Translations under genes and position numbers: made by a program | NCBI RefSeq assembly: GCF_026151205.1 | Contig: NC_087084.1 | Span: 4,891,538 to 4,955,537 of the forward strand | DNA length: 64,000 bases | Direction: 5' to 3' | Source of the DNA: Bolinopsis microptera | Lineage: Eukaryota; Ctenophora; Tentaculata; Lobata; Bolinopsidae | The notes under the pieces: generated by a model | What the model was told of the DNA's origin: nothing | What the model saw: the letters and a program-made list of their open reading frames with translations, nothing else | Databases searched by the model: none | In this document: in pieces, positions 47,401-56,869 of the stretch | How positions within the stretch are numbered: the first letter of the stretch is position 1 | Layout: the number at the start of each line of letters is the position of its first letter

Positions 47401-50400
47401 AGGTTTATGGAAAAAAGTGTGGGTAGGGTGCTTACATTTGCATTTACAGCATAAATTGAGAGTAAAGGTCCTTTGAAGAACATCGAAGATCTGAAATGTG
47501 TGGTGTTGTACTCGGCTAACCAGGATGCTGCAGTCACGTGATCTGAGTTTGCAGTGGGTGCATTTTCTGGGATAGTCATACAGATTTGTTGAGGGACTGA
47601 GCTGCGGAAATGTTTGATTCGGTGCATGAGAATTAGTGTGTTTTTTACAATAACACTGTGCACCGTGAGTATACCATTGTTATTGAAAAATTGTTTTGTG
47701 TGTTCTGGCAGTCGACCGTCTTTGTAAAAGTAATTAATGTGACCTGGCATTACTGCCCTGATACCCTGTTTTTGTCGTGAGAAGAGTGATTCAATGTGAT
47801 TTTTTGCTGCAAACCCCCATACAATTGAACAGAAGTTTAAATGCGATTGAACAAAACTTTGATATATCTGTAGCCTTATTTGAATCGATAGATAACGTTT
47901 TATTTTATACATAATTCCTACATACCGCATCATTTTTGATCTAACAGCTGCTATATGCTTAGACCATGTTAGTTTATCATCCATTATAACGCCAAGGAAC
48001 CGTGCTTCCCTTTTACGTTCTAATTGTGTGTCTGCAATATGAATATTTGGAGTATTATCAGTATTTCTAACACCGAAAAGCATATAGCAGGTCTTTTTTA
48101 GATTAAGTGCAAGTCCATTACAGTCAACCCAGCGTACAAACTCGTGGGAGAATTGGTTGAATTTTTGTATAACATCGTTTGCATTTTTGCCTTTTATTAT
48201 GATGTTCGCATCATCAGCGTAGAGTATAAACTTTATCATACTGTTGATATTTGGCATATCATTGATGTAGATTAGGAATAACAAAGGTCCCATAATACTG
48301 CCCTGTGGAACTCCGTATGTAATAGGTTTAAGAGCTGATTTAATACCATTCAAACATACGTATTGCTGACGTGTGCTCAGGTAGGATTTAAACCATTGCA
48401 AAGCTTGCCCACGGATTCCATAGTGCTGGAGTTTGTCAATCAATACATCATGAGACAAAACGTCAAAAGCTTTACTAAAGTCGACTAGGAGTAATAGAGC
48501 AACTTCCTTTTTGGCAAGGGAATTCAGAATCGTGTGTTGAGCATCCAAAAGAGCATGCTCACAGGATCGGCCTGGCCGGAAGCCATATTGCCCTTCAAAG
48601 AGCGAGCCTTTCTTGTCAAGGAAGTCCATTACTCTATTATGCATAAGTTTTTCATACAATTTGGAAAAGGTGCACAGCAAAGATATGGGTCGATAGTTAG
48701 TGGCGTCGGATTTGCTGCCTCCTTTGTGAATTGGTATAACTTTAGCTATTTTGAGAGATGATGGGAAGATACCTTGACTAAATGATGTGTTATCATTTAG
48801 CGGGGGAGTAAATCCAGCCATTACAGCATGTGCATTGAACTTTAAATTTAGGACCTATGACGGGCCCTTGTCTCGGTGGCTTTGCCGAGGGGCATGCATT
48901 TACTGGTAAGGCGCTGGAAATACAGTCATAACATATCCAGGCAGAGCCAGAATCTACAATTATTTTTGCCTCAGACTTAGATAACTTCATGCATTTCATA
49001 TGTTTTATTTTGTCGCAGTGACTGCAAATTAGGAACGAACGTGCTTTAGGAATACGTGTATTACATTTGTTGCAACGCTGAGATTCGTTCATAGAACTAT
49101 GAGATAATGTATTATATTCGTTAGTATTATAGTTATATTATGATATATTTAAGAGAGTATAGACTTACTATTAATACAAAATATGATAATAATAACGTGA
49201 CCTAGTCAGATACTTCTAACGAAGACTTTCAGTCCTGTGTGTAGAAAGTACCGTGACTTATCTACAGTAATTAAGTAAACTTCACCTTTACCTTTATGAT
49301 TGACCTTTAACTTCTCTTCTATTACTTGATGGCAGCAGCTCACCGTGCATGAGCCTAATTTCAATATGTACAGTAATGTATGTGTCGAATGTTCAGAGTC
49401 AAATGTACAGAGTCAAATGTACAGATCAGTCAAATGTACAGAGTCAAATGTACAGTAATGTGTGATGTGTGTATAATGAGTACTGTGTAAATATCTGTGT
49501 AGATATCGTGTAAATATTGCGTCGTCGTTGTCTGAGTACGGCATGAAGTTAGGAATTAGATAATATGAAATGATTGTTATGATGTAGGGACGTGGACTAT
49601 TATCAAGCAGGGTTTATTTCGCGTTTTGCTGATAAGGTGTGATATGGATAAGGTGAGAAGGTAGGGAATCTGGATAAGGGAAAAGTTCGTTTAAGTAGTC
49701 GGTTGTATTATGTGCTTTGTGCTTGAGTTTGAATTTGATTTAAGTTTCTAATTTTGATTTGAAATGACGGAAAATTTTTTTAAAAAATATAGTAAGAGTT
49801 TGTTCAAATAAGTTACGTTTGTTTGATTAGTGAAATTGTTTGCGACTCAGCGCGAGTCTGGAAAGTTGTTCAGGATTCGATATTTTTGTCATGATAATTT
49901 GACATTAAGATATAAAATACGTCGTGCTCAGGTGCCAAAGTGGCCAGGGATTGGATAAGATATCATACGTTTAAAGTGCTCACGTAGAGGTAGGGGTCCA
50001 CGCCTGAACCCCAGTCCAATGAGCACACAGTTTACCCAGCTCAGCAATCTGATAATACAATAATAATCTGTCCAATATAGTTAAGATGTAGACCGTCACG
50101 AGCGAGGTGAGCGAGACTAAAACTTGAGTTGTCGAAGAGTCTGAAGTTGTCATGGTGAAGGGAGCACTTAAACATGAGTTCATTAAGGTACTGGATAATG
50201 TCGTTGTGGGTGTGGAATCGGTCAGCATGTACCTTAGTAACACAAATTAGTAACACCTAATATCAGCTCTTTTAAGCTTTTAGTAGGTTACACATGTGCT
50301 TACATGCAGGGGATGTAAACTTTGCTTCACTTCCATATTAATATATTATTATTATATAAAATACAAAATAGCGCTCACCTCCCACATTGATCCTCTTAGT

Positions 50401-52097
50401 GCCGGCTATAATCTGTTTACCATTATGATAAGGTATAATGTGAGTGAAGGCGTGCCCAGCGTCCACTATCAGACAACACTGGTTATCTGTGTGGGTCTGC
50501 TTGTAGTGGAATGCTGTCAGGGTACTGGCTGAACATCTGAAGTTACTATGGTTACTAACATGATTACTATAATGGTTACTGTGGTAGCTGCTGTCAGGGT
50601 ACTGGCTGAACATCTGAAGTTACTATGGTTACTAACATGATTACTATAATGGTTACTGTGGTAACTGCTGTCAGGGTACTGGCTGAACATCTGAAGTTAC
50701 TATGGTTACTAACATGATTACTATAGTCTATAATGGTTACTGTGGTAGCTGCTGTCAGGGTACTGGCTGAACATCTGAAGTTACTATGGTTACTAACATG
50801 ATTACTATAATGGTTACTGTGGTAACTGCTGTCAGGGTACTGGCTGAACATCTGAAGTTACTATGGTTACTAACATGATTACTATAATGGTTACTGTGGT
50901 AGCTGCTGTCAGGGTACTGGCTGAACATCTGAAGTTACTATGGTTACTAACGTGATTACTATAATGGTTACTGTGGTAACTGCTGTCAGGGTACTGGCTG
51001 AACATCTGAAGGAAGATTAAAGCTACATTATTGAGGGTTAGGGAGATTGAGGGTAGATTCAAAACATACGAGAGTTATAAGTAAGATACGGCTGGTAAAT
51101 GATAGACGAAGAAAAACTAACACAGATTATTCATCAGGTCCATAATATTGCTATTGTGCAACTGACTAAGAAATCTCATCATAAGAATTCAAAATATCTA
51201 AAATGAACTACTATACTAGGAAAGAGTTAACTATCAGTACTAAAATTAACTATCAGTACTACCAACCTAAACAAAGATTTAAAGCCATACTCTTCAAAGA
51301 TAACCTCATCCCAAGCTTCTTGTATAGAAGTAAAGTTAAGTGGTGGTTCCGTTACTATTAAGTTAGTGTCTGAAAGTTTGAGAGGGTTGAGTTAATATTT
51401 TTTAGTATCTTGTTATACGATAATAAATCTTATTAATAAGTTTAAATTCTAATTAATGGAATTGATAACATAACAGATAGGAGCCAAAACTACGGATCTG
51501 CAAACAAATTGTAAGCACATGATTGATGATTTAACAAATTCATAAGAATTTAGTTAATAAGCTAATTAGCTGATTCATTATAAACTAATTAAAACCCGAA
51601 ACCTCCAGGAGAAACCTTTAGGGGATCGCTAAAGATAGAGTCCCATATTGTTTTCTGTGCTGTCCAATTTAGTAGATACCCCTGAGAGGGAACCTTATAA
51701 GCTTATTAAAGAACTGTGCAATAAATTTAAATTAATTAATAATTACATAAATTATTCTATTGATATTGAGAGACATCACTCGAGATAAATCACTTTGCTC
51801 AATAGATTAACAGTTTTAAGGGTAAATCAACAAGCAATTTTAGTGATTGAACAAAGAAATCACTGTCACATCAAGAATTCCCTGAATTAAATTTTAAATT
51901 CTTACCTTCTGAAACGGACAGGTGATATGAATATTAGACATATCCTGACACCCGTCAATCTGAGTACCAACAAACTGCCTCCTCCTATCCTTAGGTCTCA
52001 TTATCCAATTATAAAGGTTCTCAGGTGACTTGTCGGATCTCCAGCCGCATTTCACTGTGTGACTCCCGTTATCTAGGATCAGACATTTCTCTGCCAT
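44437..52097 (-). CDS. ACTR6: ACTR6 (actin-related protein 6), 9 exons
   Basis: Exons on the minus strand: 52097-51906, 51681-51603, 51369-51267, 50536-50379, 46613-46449, 46113-45940, 45332-45205, 44998-44902 and 44561-44437. All introns are GT-AG, phases match, and the product is 406 residues (human about 396). Diagnostic pieces: LILDNGSHTVKCGW (actin-fold phosphate loop region), DTNLIVTEPPLNFTSIQEAW, QCCLIVDAGHAFTHIIPYH, KRINVGGKHMCNLLKELISY, RFTVPEILFNPSDIGIEAMG, NNIVIIGGSSKF and GWPGYHSIRVTKSEYEDSG. Known role: nuclear actin-related subunit of the SRCAP/SWR1-type remodeller that deposits histone H2A.Z. Three introns are enlarged: intron 3 by a 77-bp acceptor-bearing tandem array, intron 4 (3.8 kb) by a CR1-like retroelement, and intron 6 by an E-box minisatellite. 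The coding exons are intact. Confidence 0.95.
45605..45930. repeat. 18-bp E-box minisatellite in ACTR6 intron 6
   Basis: The unit CACAAGTCACGTGATCAA (variants with GACACGTG or GATAAA) repeats about 18 times. It ends about 10 nt from the exon 6 donor of ACTR6. Every unit contains CACGTG, mostly within the palindrome TCACGTGA, and many add TGATCA. Because the unit is six codons long and lacks stops, long frames (NTSHVI and VDHVTC) open on both strands; these are not genes. It is an expansion of a potential bHLH-ZIP binding site. Confidence 0.95.
46581..46623 (-). repeat. Downstream copy of the exon 5 edge duplicated around the retroelement
   Basis: This copy holds the functional acceptor CCCCTGCAG|GTAAGC and the start of ACTR6 exon 5. 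A second copy lies at 50263-50313, on the other side of the retroelement insertion. The duplication flanks the whole insert and looks like a long target-site duplication. Confidence 0.7.
46630..46672 (-). repeat. AAGGTGTTACT tandem tail of the retroelement
   Basis: On the minus strand AAGGTGTTACT is repeated about four times just before the downstream exon-edge copy. Short tandem 3' ends instead of poly(A) are usual in the CR1 group. Similar GGTGTTACTAA text lies at the opposite end near 50232-50258. Confidence 0.7.
47283..48821 (-). CDS. Reverse transcriptase of the CR1/Jockey-like element
   Basis: This 512-codon uninterrupted frame contains a complete RT domain. It shows LKIAKVIPIHKGG, NYRPISLLCTFSKLYEKLM, QYGFRPGRSCEHALLD, the palm LLLVDFSKAFDVLSHD, YGVPQGSIMGPLLFLIYIND and the catalytic YADD in MIKFILYADDANIIIKG. 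The thumb region follows (LNLKKTCYMLFG, ARFLGVIMDDKLTWSKHI). Both catalytic elements (D in SKAFD, DD in YADD) are present. The upstream part of a normal ORF2, an APE endonuclease of roughly 230 residues, is absent. The ATG lies where the RT domain itself begins, so the frame is a truncated ORF2 that keeps RT sequence only. Confidence 0.88.
   Translation of the reverse strand: MAGFTPPLNDNTSFSQGIFPSSLKIAKVIPIHKGGSKSDATNYRPISLLCTFSKLYEKLMHNRVMDFLDKKGSLFEGQYGFRPGRSCEHALLDAQHTILNSLAKKEVALLLLVDFSKAFDVLSHDVLIDKLQHYGIRGQALQWFKSYLSTRQQYVCLNGIKSALKPITYGVPQGSIMGPLLFLIYINDMPNINSMIKFILYADDANIIIKGKNANDVIQKFNQFSHEFVRWVDCNGLALNLKKTCYMLFGVRNTDNTPNIHIADTQLERKREARFLGVIMDDKLTWSKHIAAVRSKMMRYVGIMYKIKRYLSIQIRLQIYQSFVQSHLNFCSIVWGFAAKNHIESLFSRQKQGIRAVMPGHINYFYKDGRLPEHTKQFFNNNGILTVHSVIVKNTLILMHRIKHFRSSVPQQICMTIPENAPTANSDHVTAASWLAEYNTTHFRSSMFFKGPLLSIYAVNANVSTLPTLFSINLFKSATKRMLLNLQSENDDDTWPSFLLHNIPGLRRSQRV
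48793..49092 (-). CDS. PHD-type zinc finger frame of the CR1-like element
   Basis: The 99-codon frame begins MNESQRCNKCNTRIPKA. Its Cys/His spacing (CNKC, CSHCDKIKHMKC, CYDC) is that of the PHD-like finger found in ORF1 of CR1-related elements, with a further CTCCNGW motif. It overlaps the RT frame by 29 nt in another frame. Normally this finger begins ORF1 and is separated from RT by esterase and endonuclease; here it adjoins the RT directly. Confidence 0.7.
   Translation of the reverse strand: MNESQRCNKCNTRIPKARSFLICSHCDKIKHMKCMKLSKSEAKIIVDSGSAWICYDCISSALPVNACPSAKPPRQGPVIGPKFKVQCTCCNGWIYSPAK
50041..50256 (-). pseudogene. SGNH-esterase-like fragment of a CR1-like ORF1
   Basis: The minus-strand reading HTHNDIIQYLNELMFKC then DNFRLFDNSSFSLAHL then ARDGLHLNYIG resembles the last third of the SGNH/GDSL esterase found in ORF1 of CR1-like retrotransposons. 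DGLHLN carries the catalytic Asp and His. The nucleophile Ser and Gly blocks are missing, so it is a fragment. Confidence 0.55.
50263..50313 (-). repeat. Upstream copy of the exon 5 edge with a dead acceptor
   Basis: This matches 46581-46623 (shared AAGCACATGTGTAACCTACT), with an 8-nt insertion. On the minus strand the acceptor has changed from TGCAG to TGCAT. Only 65 nt separate it from the exon 4 donor, so it probably marks the original exon 5 start. Confidence 0.7.
50516..51010 (-). repeat. 77-bp tandem array repeating the ACTR6 exon 4 acceptor
   Basis: The array has seven acceptor copies at steps of 77, 77, 84, 77, 77 and 77 bp. Each contains CTTCAG followed by ATGTTCAGCCAGTACCCTGA, the first bases of exon 4. 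Only the copy nearest the donor (exon start 50536) continues into exon 4; the other six run into intronic CAGTTACCACAGTAACC text. So the duplicated unit spans intron end plus about 25 nt of exon. Confidence 0.92.
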
Positions 52098-52777
52098 GGT
52101 GGTTTGTGACCTCTACTGTTTGAGAGTGTAATTAGTTTACAGTTTCAAGGTATTGTTTGTTTTCGATTACAAGGATGATACAAACCTAAGCTTCTTAATT
52201 TGTCAATTTTAGCGTTGATTCGCTATCATGCTTTGATTTTGAAACGCAAAAAACGCTGCCCTTTCGATAATATTAATGTGGTATTACAGTATTATACACT
52301 TATACGTACGTATACAAAAAATTTTGAAAATTTAAATTCAAAGATATCTTTCTCTTTTCTTTTTTCTTTAAAGCGTGCTAATATAATATAAAACAATAGA
52401 AACGAAACAATAGAATTGTGACACAATTAACGTATTCTAAATGTTCAGCAAATTTAAAATCACTGACATGATGAACAGATTGATGAAATTTATTATAATT
52501 TAGCAATGCATAAAAAACGCAGTCATCCGCGAAAAATAGTATTAAAAACTGTGAAACCACCCACAAATTAAACAGTTAAACATAACGAACTAGTCTAATA
52601 ATAGCTGAGCTGTTCTCATCATAATATTAAAAAGTGTAAATTCTATCTTGAAGTTTAAAAACATAAAAATGTTACATTCATATAATTTTATAATTTAATA
52701 CCTAATTTAGTTTTAAAACAATATTATGATAATATATTATAAGATTATAATATAATACAATATATAATGATAGTATT
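52098..52777. other. Intergenic region between 2OG-A and ACTR6
   Basis: This is 680 bp of very AT-rich sequence. It holds the ACTR6 5' flank, with CTCTCAAACAG as an acceptor-like site 18 nt before the ATG, and the 3' flank of 2OG-A. I see no gene and no clear poly(A) signal. Confidence 0.5.
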
Positions 52778-55700
52778 TTAGGTTTGTTCGGTGCTAGATG
52801 AAGGCAGGTTACTCTTTAGCTTTAATTGTGCCGCTTGATTCTCTGGCAGAACTACCTTGGTTCCGTCAGTTGAGTTATTGGAGTTGCCAGGGTTTTGCTC
52901 ACCAAGTTTCTTTGGGATGACACTTTGGTGATTTGGCACAAACTTCAAAAGACCTTCGTATTCCTCAACACACGCTGTATATTCTGCTACTTGCTTATAA
53001 AACCCCTCTACAGTCTTCACGATCTTCACCTCAGCTTTCTGTCCTATTCCCGAGGCCGTCAATGTCATGAAACACCCCTTACTCTTTTCATAACTATTAA
53101 CCCAACTTTTAGCAGCAGTTATAGTTCTAAAAGTACCACGCCCAAACAACATTTGCTGGTTTGGTCCTCTAAGAAAAGCTTCAACATCAGAATACTCAGA
53201 AAGAATAGCATTTGGTTGATGCCAGTTCATTTCAGGTTCAACTTTACTGACAGTTTCTTCAAGATATTCAATGCGAATAAGACAAGCCTTCTGTAAACAT
53301 TCAGGCAGGTTTTCTTTATTTTCATTGTTATGTTTCATAATCATCTTGGTAAATGACTTGATAAAATCTTGTTGGTACTTTGGTAAAGATTTGATCTTGG
53401 TGACAAGAGTAGAAACCGATGCTGATAACTGTTGAAACCTTTTAACTCCCCTTACAATTGATTCAAAGACAAGGCTCAATGAATAGTCAATAGCATTATC
53501 CTTAAAGTCTTCCACAGCTATCTCGACAAACCGGTTTAGCAACACATTTAAAACCTTTACATCCTGCTTTTTGATCGACAACGAAATCGCAAACTCAAGG
53601 TGCGACAAGTATACAATCTTATTGACTAATGTGTCCAACAAAGAATCTAAAACTAAATTTTCATCAAACATATATCGCAGAACATCTGTGGTATGAGGGG
53701 TATCTGAGTATTCCTCCTTCAAGACGTAGTTAACGAGTAACTCAAATAGTTCGCTAGGGTCAATCCAAGATAATTGTTTACAAAAATGCAACAATGTTGG
53801 TATTTGTCTCTCTTCTGTGCTTCTTATAATATCCCTGATGATATTTTTGTGAGAATCGTCAGCAAATAATTCTAGTGTATCTGCTATAATCTTTCCTGCA
53901 CTATTAGAACATATTCCGCGTTCCTTAAACACTTCCAACAAAGTTTCAGAATTTTCTTTGAGTTTCAGTATATGACACATTCTTAACATCTTGATTATCA
54001 ATTCCTGCTTATACCCTATTCTGTCTACAAAACTGTCTAAAAAACCCCATAAATACTTGAATCCTTTCTCACCTTCTTCAGTGTGTCCTTTTTCAAGAAG
54101 ACTTAACACGTAACTAACACCATCAAGCAAACTAGACTCACATCGGATGGCTAGAGAACAATCTGTCCTCCACAGTACGAGGACTTGTTTCTGATACAAC
54201 AGGTTCTTAGTTCCTCCTTCATCTTCATCTGGACCAGAGCAACCCCCACCCAGATCTTCCGTCCCCCAAAACTCTTCATCAGACTCATTTTCCTTCCTTC
54301 TTTTGACCTTTCCGGCTAAAACTTTACGGTTCGGAAAGTTTAATATATCGGTTGGTGGATCAATAGCTAATTTGAGGTCACTATATTTGGAGGAGTTTGT
54401 TGACAATGGAATAAAGTTGTCAATAAATAAACTTCTGTCGTTTTCCTCCACTAATTCACAGTTGCCCGGACAACCTCCACTCCATCCATAGCCACCTGTG
54501 CAGTCACGATATTCCTCGATTGTTTTATTTGCAGTTGCAATAAAAAATTCCCAATTGTCTTTGCCTTGTACTGATACTTGCAGATCGTAATCAAAAGCAC
54601 TTTTAAGCCTACGCACAGCATTCTTGTCTTTCCCTTTAAAGAACTTTAACGAATTTCGTTGTATAATCGCATCAGAATACTTGTTCTCAAGACCCCAACA
54701 TAGGTACGATACTTCAGAAGAATCCATCAATAAATTCAATGAGTTACACAACTTAACAGTATTTGTAGATGCAACATAAGGTGAAGGTTTCGCCCCAGTT
54801 CCATCCCAACAAAGCGAGTAAATGAGAACAGCACGATAACCTGAGGTTACCTCATCCAGTTCATGGGGACAGTTTGAGTAATGTGCAACAAACTTACAAT
54901 GAGTACTACTACCGACACAACTGTTTTCAATAGCCCTAGAAGATTGTAAGTGCTTGACTACGAAGTTCCCTCCAGTAAAAACTGAAGGAAGCTGAACAAT
55001 CAATGTCCCAAACATGTTGTATTCATTCTCCATGTCTTTATGTTCCTCAGATTTGCTTCCTTTCTCATAAATGATCAATTTGCAGATCTTCCCGTAAATT
55101 GTAGCACCTGCCAGACCTAAACCAGACTTGATCTTATTTTGGATTAGTAAGTTAATCTGGTTGGTAAACGTTTCGTTCTTAATTTCAAACTGGGTTGGTT
55201 CTAATTGGTAACTGTTTCTTCCTTTGACAGCCAATGTTTCCTCACCCTTTCCACAAGATGTTTGTTTGTAAAGCGGCTTCAAACATTGAAATGTTGTGTC
55301 ATTTAGAGGGAATGATAGAAGTCCATAACCATTAACTTCAATCAAAGGAATGTTGGGTAACTCAGCATCAGACAGTAACCCACTAGTAGCAAAGTCTCCA
55401 GAATTTGTTGAATCATGAGGTAATTTCATCAAACCCTTTAGATCACACTTTAGATATTTTAGATTATTTTCAGGCGAATTAGCATTTGATTTGTTGGAAG
55501 GTCTTTTCATTACTAGATCCGTGATAGATTCGGGTACATCTGACAATTCTTCATCTGAAGAATCATTCATATTATCTACACTGTCAGAGGCTTCTTCTTC
55601 TTTAAATATCCCCCTCCAGGCTTCTTCAGAGGTTACAGAACTTTCTTTATGACCTCTTTCTTCCTGGTCAGAGATTGAGTCACGCTGCTCCTGCGGTTCA

Positions 55701-55783
55701 GTTTCGTCAGAATCACTTTCTGAAGAATGGTCTTCCGAATTGTCTCCGTCAGATGAGGATCTCTCACGCTTCCAAGGAGTCAT
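52778..55783 (-). CDS. 2OG-A: large 2OG-Fe(II) dioxygenase-domain protein, copy 1
   Basis: About 1001 codons from the ATG at 55783. That start (MTPWKRERSSSDGD) aligns with both paralogues and sits 8 nt after an acceptor-like TTCTTTCAG; an upstream in-frame ATG at 55831 adds 16 unshared residues. The acidic Ser/Asp/Glu N-terminus covers about 100 residues. Counting from the upstream ATG, the dioxygenase core at residues about 235-345 has YEKGSKSEEHKDMENEYNMF (ligands His264 and Asp266), MFGTLIVQLPSVFTGG, CPHEL (His323) and GYRAVLIYSL (Arg333, the 2-oxoglutarate-binding position). A long, probably helical region and a C-terminal block (FGRGTFRTITAAKSW, EYEGLLKFVPNH) follow. The architecture resembles large, poorly characterised 2OG-Fe(II) proteins of fungi and animals. 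Substrate is unknown. All ligands are present, so catalysis is plausible. Confidence 0.85.
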   Translation of the reverse strand: MTPWKRERSSSDGDNSEDHSSESDSDETEPQEQRDSISDQEERGHKESSVTSEEAWRGIFKEEEASDSVDNMNDSSDEELSDVPESITDLVMKRPSNKSNANSPENNLKYLKCDLKGLMKLPHDSTNSGDFATSGLLSDAELPNIPLIEVNGYGLLSFPLNDTTFQCLKPLYKQTSCGKGEETLAVKGRNSYQLEPTQFEIKNETFTNQINLLIQNKIKSGLGLAGATIYGKICKLIIYEKGSKSEEHKDMENEYNMFGTLIVQLPSVFTGGNFVVKHLQSSRAIENSCVGSSTHCKFVAHYSNCPHELDEVTSGYRAVLIYSLCWDGTGAKPSPYVASTNTVKLCNSLNLLMDSSEVSYLCWGLENKYSDAIIQRNSLKFFKGKDKNAVRRLKSAFDYDLQVSVQGKDNWEFFIATANKTIEEYRDCTGGYGWSGGCPGNCELVEENDRSLFIDNFIPLSTNSSKYSDLKLAIDPPTDILNFPNRKVLAGKVKRRKENESDEEFWGTEDLGGGCSGPDEDEGGTKNLLYQKQVLVLWRTDCSLAIRCESSLLDGVSYVLSLLEKGHTEEGEKGFKYLWGFLDSFVDRIGYKQELIIKMLRMCHILKLKENSETLLEVFKERGICSNSAGKIIADTLELFADDSHKNIIRDIIRSTEERQIPTLLHFCKQLSWIDPSELFELLVNYVLKEEYSDTPHTTDVLRYMFDENLVLDSLLDTLVNKIVYLSHLEFAISLSIKKQDVKVLNVLLNRFVEIAVEDFKDNAIDYSLSLVFESIVRGVKRFQQLSASVSTLVTKIKSLPKYQQDFIKSFTKMIMKHNNENKENLPECLQKACLIRIEYLEETVSKVEPEMNWHQPNAILSEYSDVEAFLRGPNQQMLFGRGTFRTITAAKSWVNSYEKSKGCFMTLTASGIGQKAEVKIVKTVEGFYKQVAEYTACVEEYEGLLKFVPNHQSVIPKKLGEQNPGNSNNSTDGTKVVLPENQAAQLKLKSNLPSSSTEQT

Positions 55784-56030
55784 GTGTAGTCCTGAAAGAA
55801 TATTTAATGTTTGTAGACCTATGTTGTTCATTGCTTAAACTTTATGGATCACCCGATCACAGCTTATACTCTTATATTATATAATGAATGCATGTAGAAT
55901 GTATAATAGTGGAGCAGTTGGGAATTTTTAATAAGTTTTGTAATTTTTCGAGCGCTGGTTTTCTAAATTATTCAAATCACAATGATAGTAATTTAGCTAG
56001 TATGGTCAATTTAATTTAATTCCCAACTCA
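55784..56030 (-). promoter_or_regulatory. Conserved 5' flank of 2OG-A
   Basis: ACTGCTCCACTAT, ATAAGAGTATA, GATCC(A)NAAAGTTTA and a pyrimidine-CAG acceptor precede the ATG. The same order of blocks precedes 2OG-B. The region includes a TATA-like AATATAAGAGTATAAG about 80-90 nt before the ATG. Conservation suggests promoter elements duplicated together with the gene. Confidence 0.45.
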
Positions 56031-56869
56031 AGTACTCAACTGAAAAAGCATGCCATGAGATCTACAAAATTAAAAACAAGCCTTGACAAACATTGAGTCA
56101 AATTGTGGTATAAAAATGTATAAAGTAAAATTTGAACATGTCGACGATTAAAAAACTTATTACAAACTGGTTGAAAACACTGACAGTATAAATAACTTAA
56201 AAACAATAATAAAACATATTGTCTTGTTGGAATTATACGTTACCACAAGGCATGGCAATTTCTAAAATGACATCAATGCCCGAAATTATACTGTTAAACA
56301 GTTCTGTATATAATGCTCAGTATTATATTATTTAAAGATTTACAAACAATTCATTATTCTAGATTTATTATTTTTTAATATTATACATATAATTACTTGA
56401 AAGTAATTCAATAATATTTTAACATCAAGAAAATAGGTTCTTGGTAACAACTACTAGTATACTTATACTAGCTGTAACAATTAACATTTAATACATTATG
56501 TAAAATAAAATTAGTAAAAAGTAAAATTTAATGGTTCCGCTATTTAGATATCTTTTCAAAAAACAAACATTTCGTGCTATATTAATTAATATTTAAGCAA
56601 CAAAGCATATTATGCAAATGACTACCTACAATCCACATGCAGTAGTAAAATATGAAATAAAATAAAGTGCAGCTTAAATCTAAGTGTCAATAATTTAACA
56701 AACAATGTTTATTCAATAATGGAATTGAGACACTTTCTAATCGATTTTACTAAGTTAATCATAATATACGACTTTTGCCTTATGAATAAAATTAATTCCA
56801 TTGCTTTGCCGAGTGTTAATAAACTTCCCTAATTTATCTGATTATTGGATAAAAACTGCACGACGTGCT
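56031..56869. other. 2OG-A/2OG-B intergenic region with a decayed coding tail
   Basis: It is homologous in patches to 60110-60762 (for example TTGGAATTATACGTTACC against TTGGAACTATACC). The part next to the 2OG-B stop (about 56730-56869) still resembles the last codons of 2OG-C (CTTTCTAATCGATT against ACTGTCTAATCGATT; TCTGATTATTGG against CCTGATTATTGG) but contains stops. A TTTATT string at 56707 gives AATAAA on the minus strand. Confidence 0.55.

Larger units (their letters stand above)
46625..50262 (-). mobile_element. CR1-like non-LTR retrotransposon insertion in ACTR6 intron 4
   Basis: The insert lies in the ACTR6 transcription direction between duplicated exon-edge copies. In order on the minus strand it has a fragment with an SGNH-esterase-like signature (LARDGLHLNYIG, about 50256-50041), roughly 0.9 kb of AT-rich non-coding sequence, a PHD-type zinc finger frame (49092-48793), a reverse transcriptase (48821-47283) and a 3' tail of AAGGTGTTACT repeats (46630-46672). 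PHD and esterase domains occur in ORF1 of CR1-like elements. No endonuclease is visible between the zinc finger and the RT, so this copy is rearranged or internally deleted and probably cannot move on its own. Confidence 0.8.

Noticed and set aside
50338-51062. Overlapping frames MFSQYPDSSYHSNHYSNHVS as a repeated small protein
   Set aside because: They come from the 77-bp acceptor array; only the last copy belongs to ACTR6 exon 4, in another frame.
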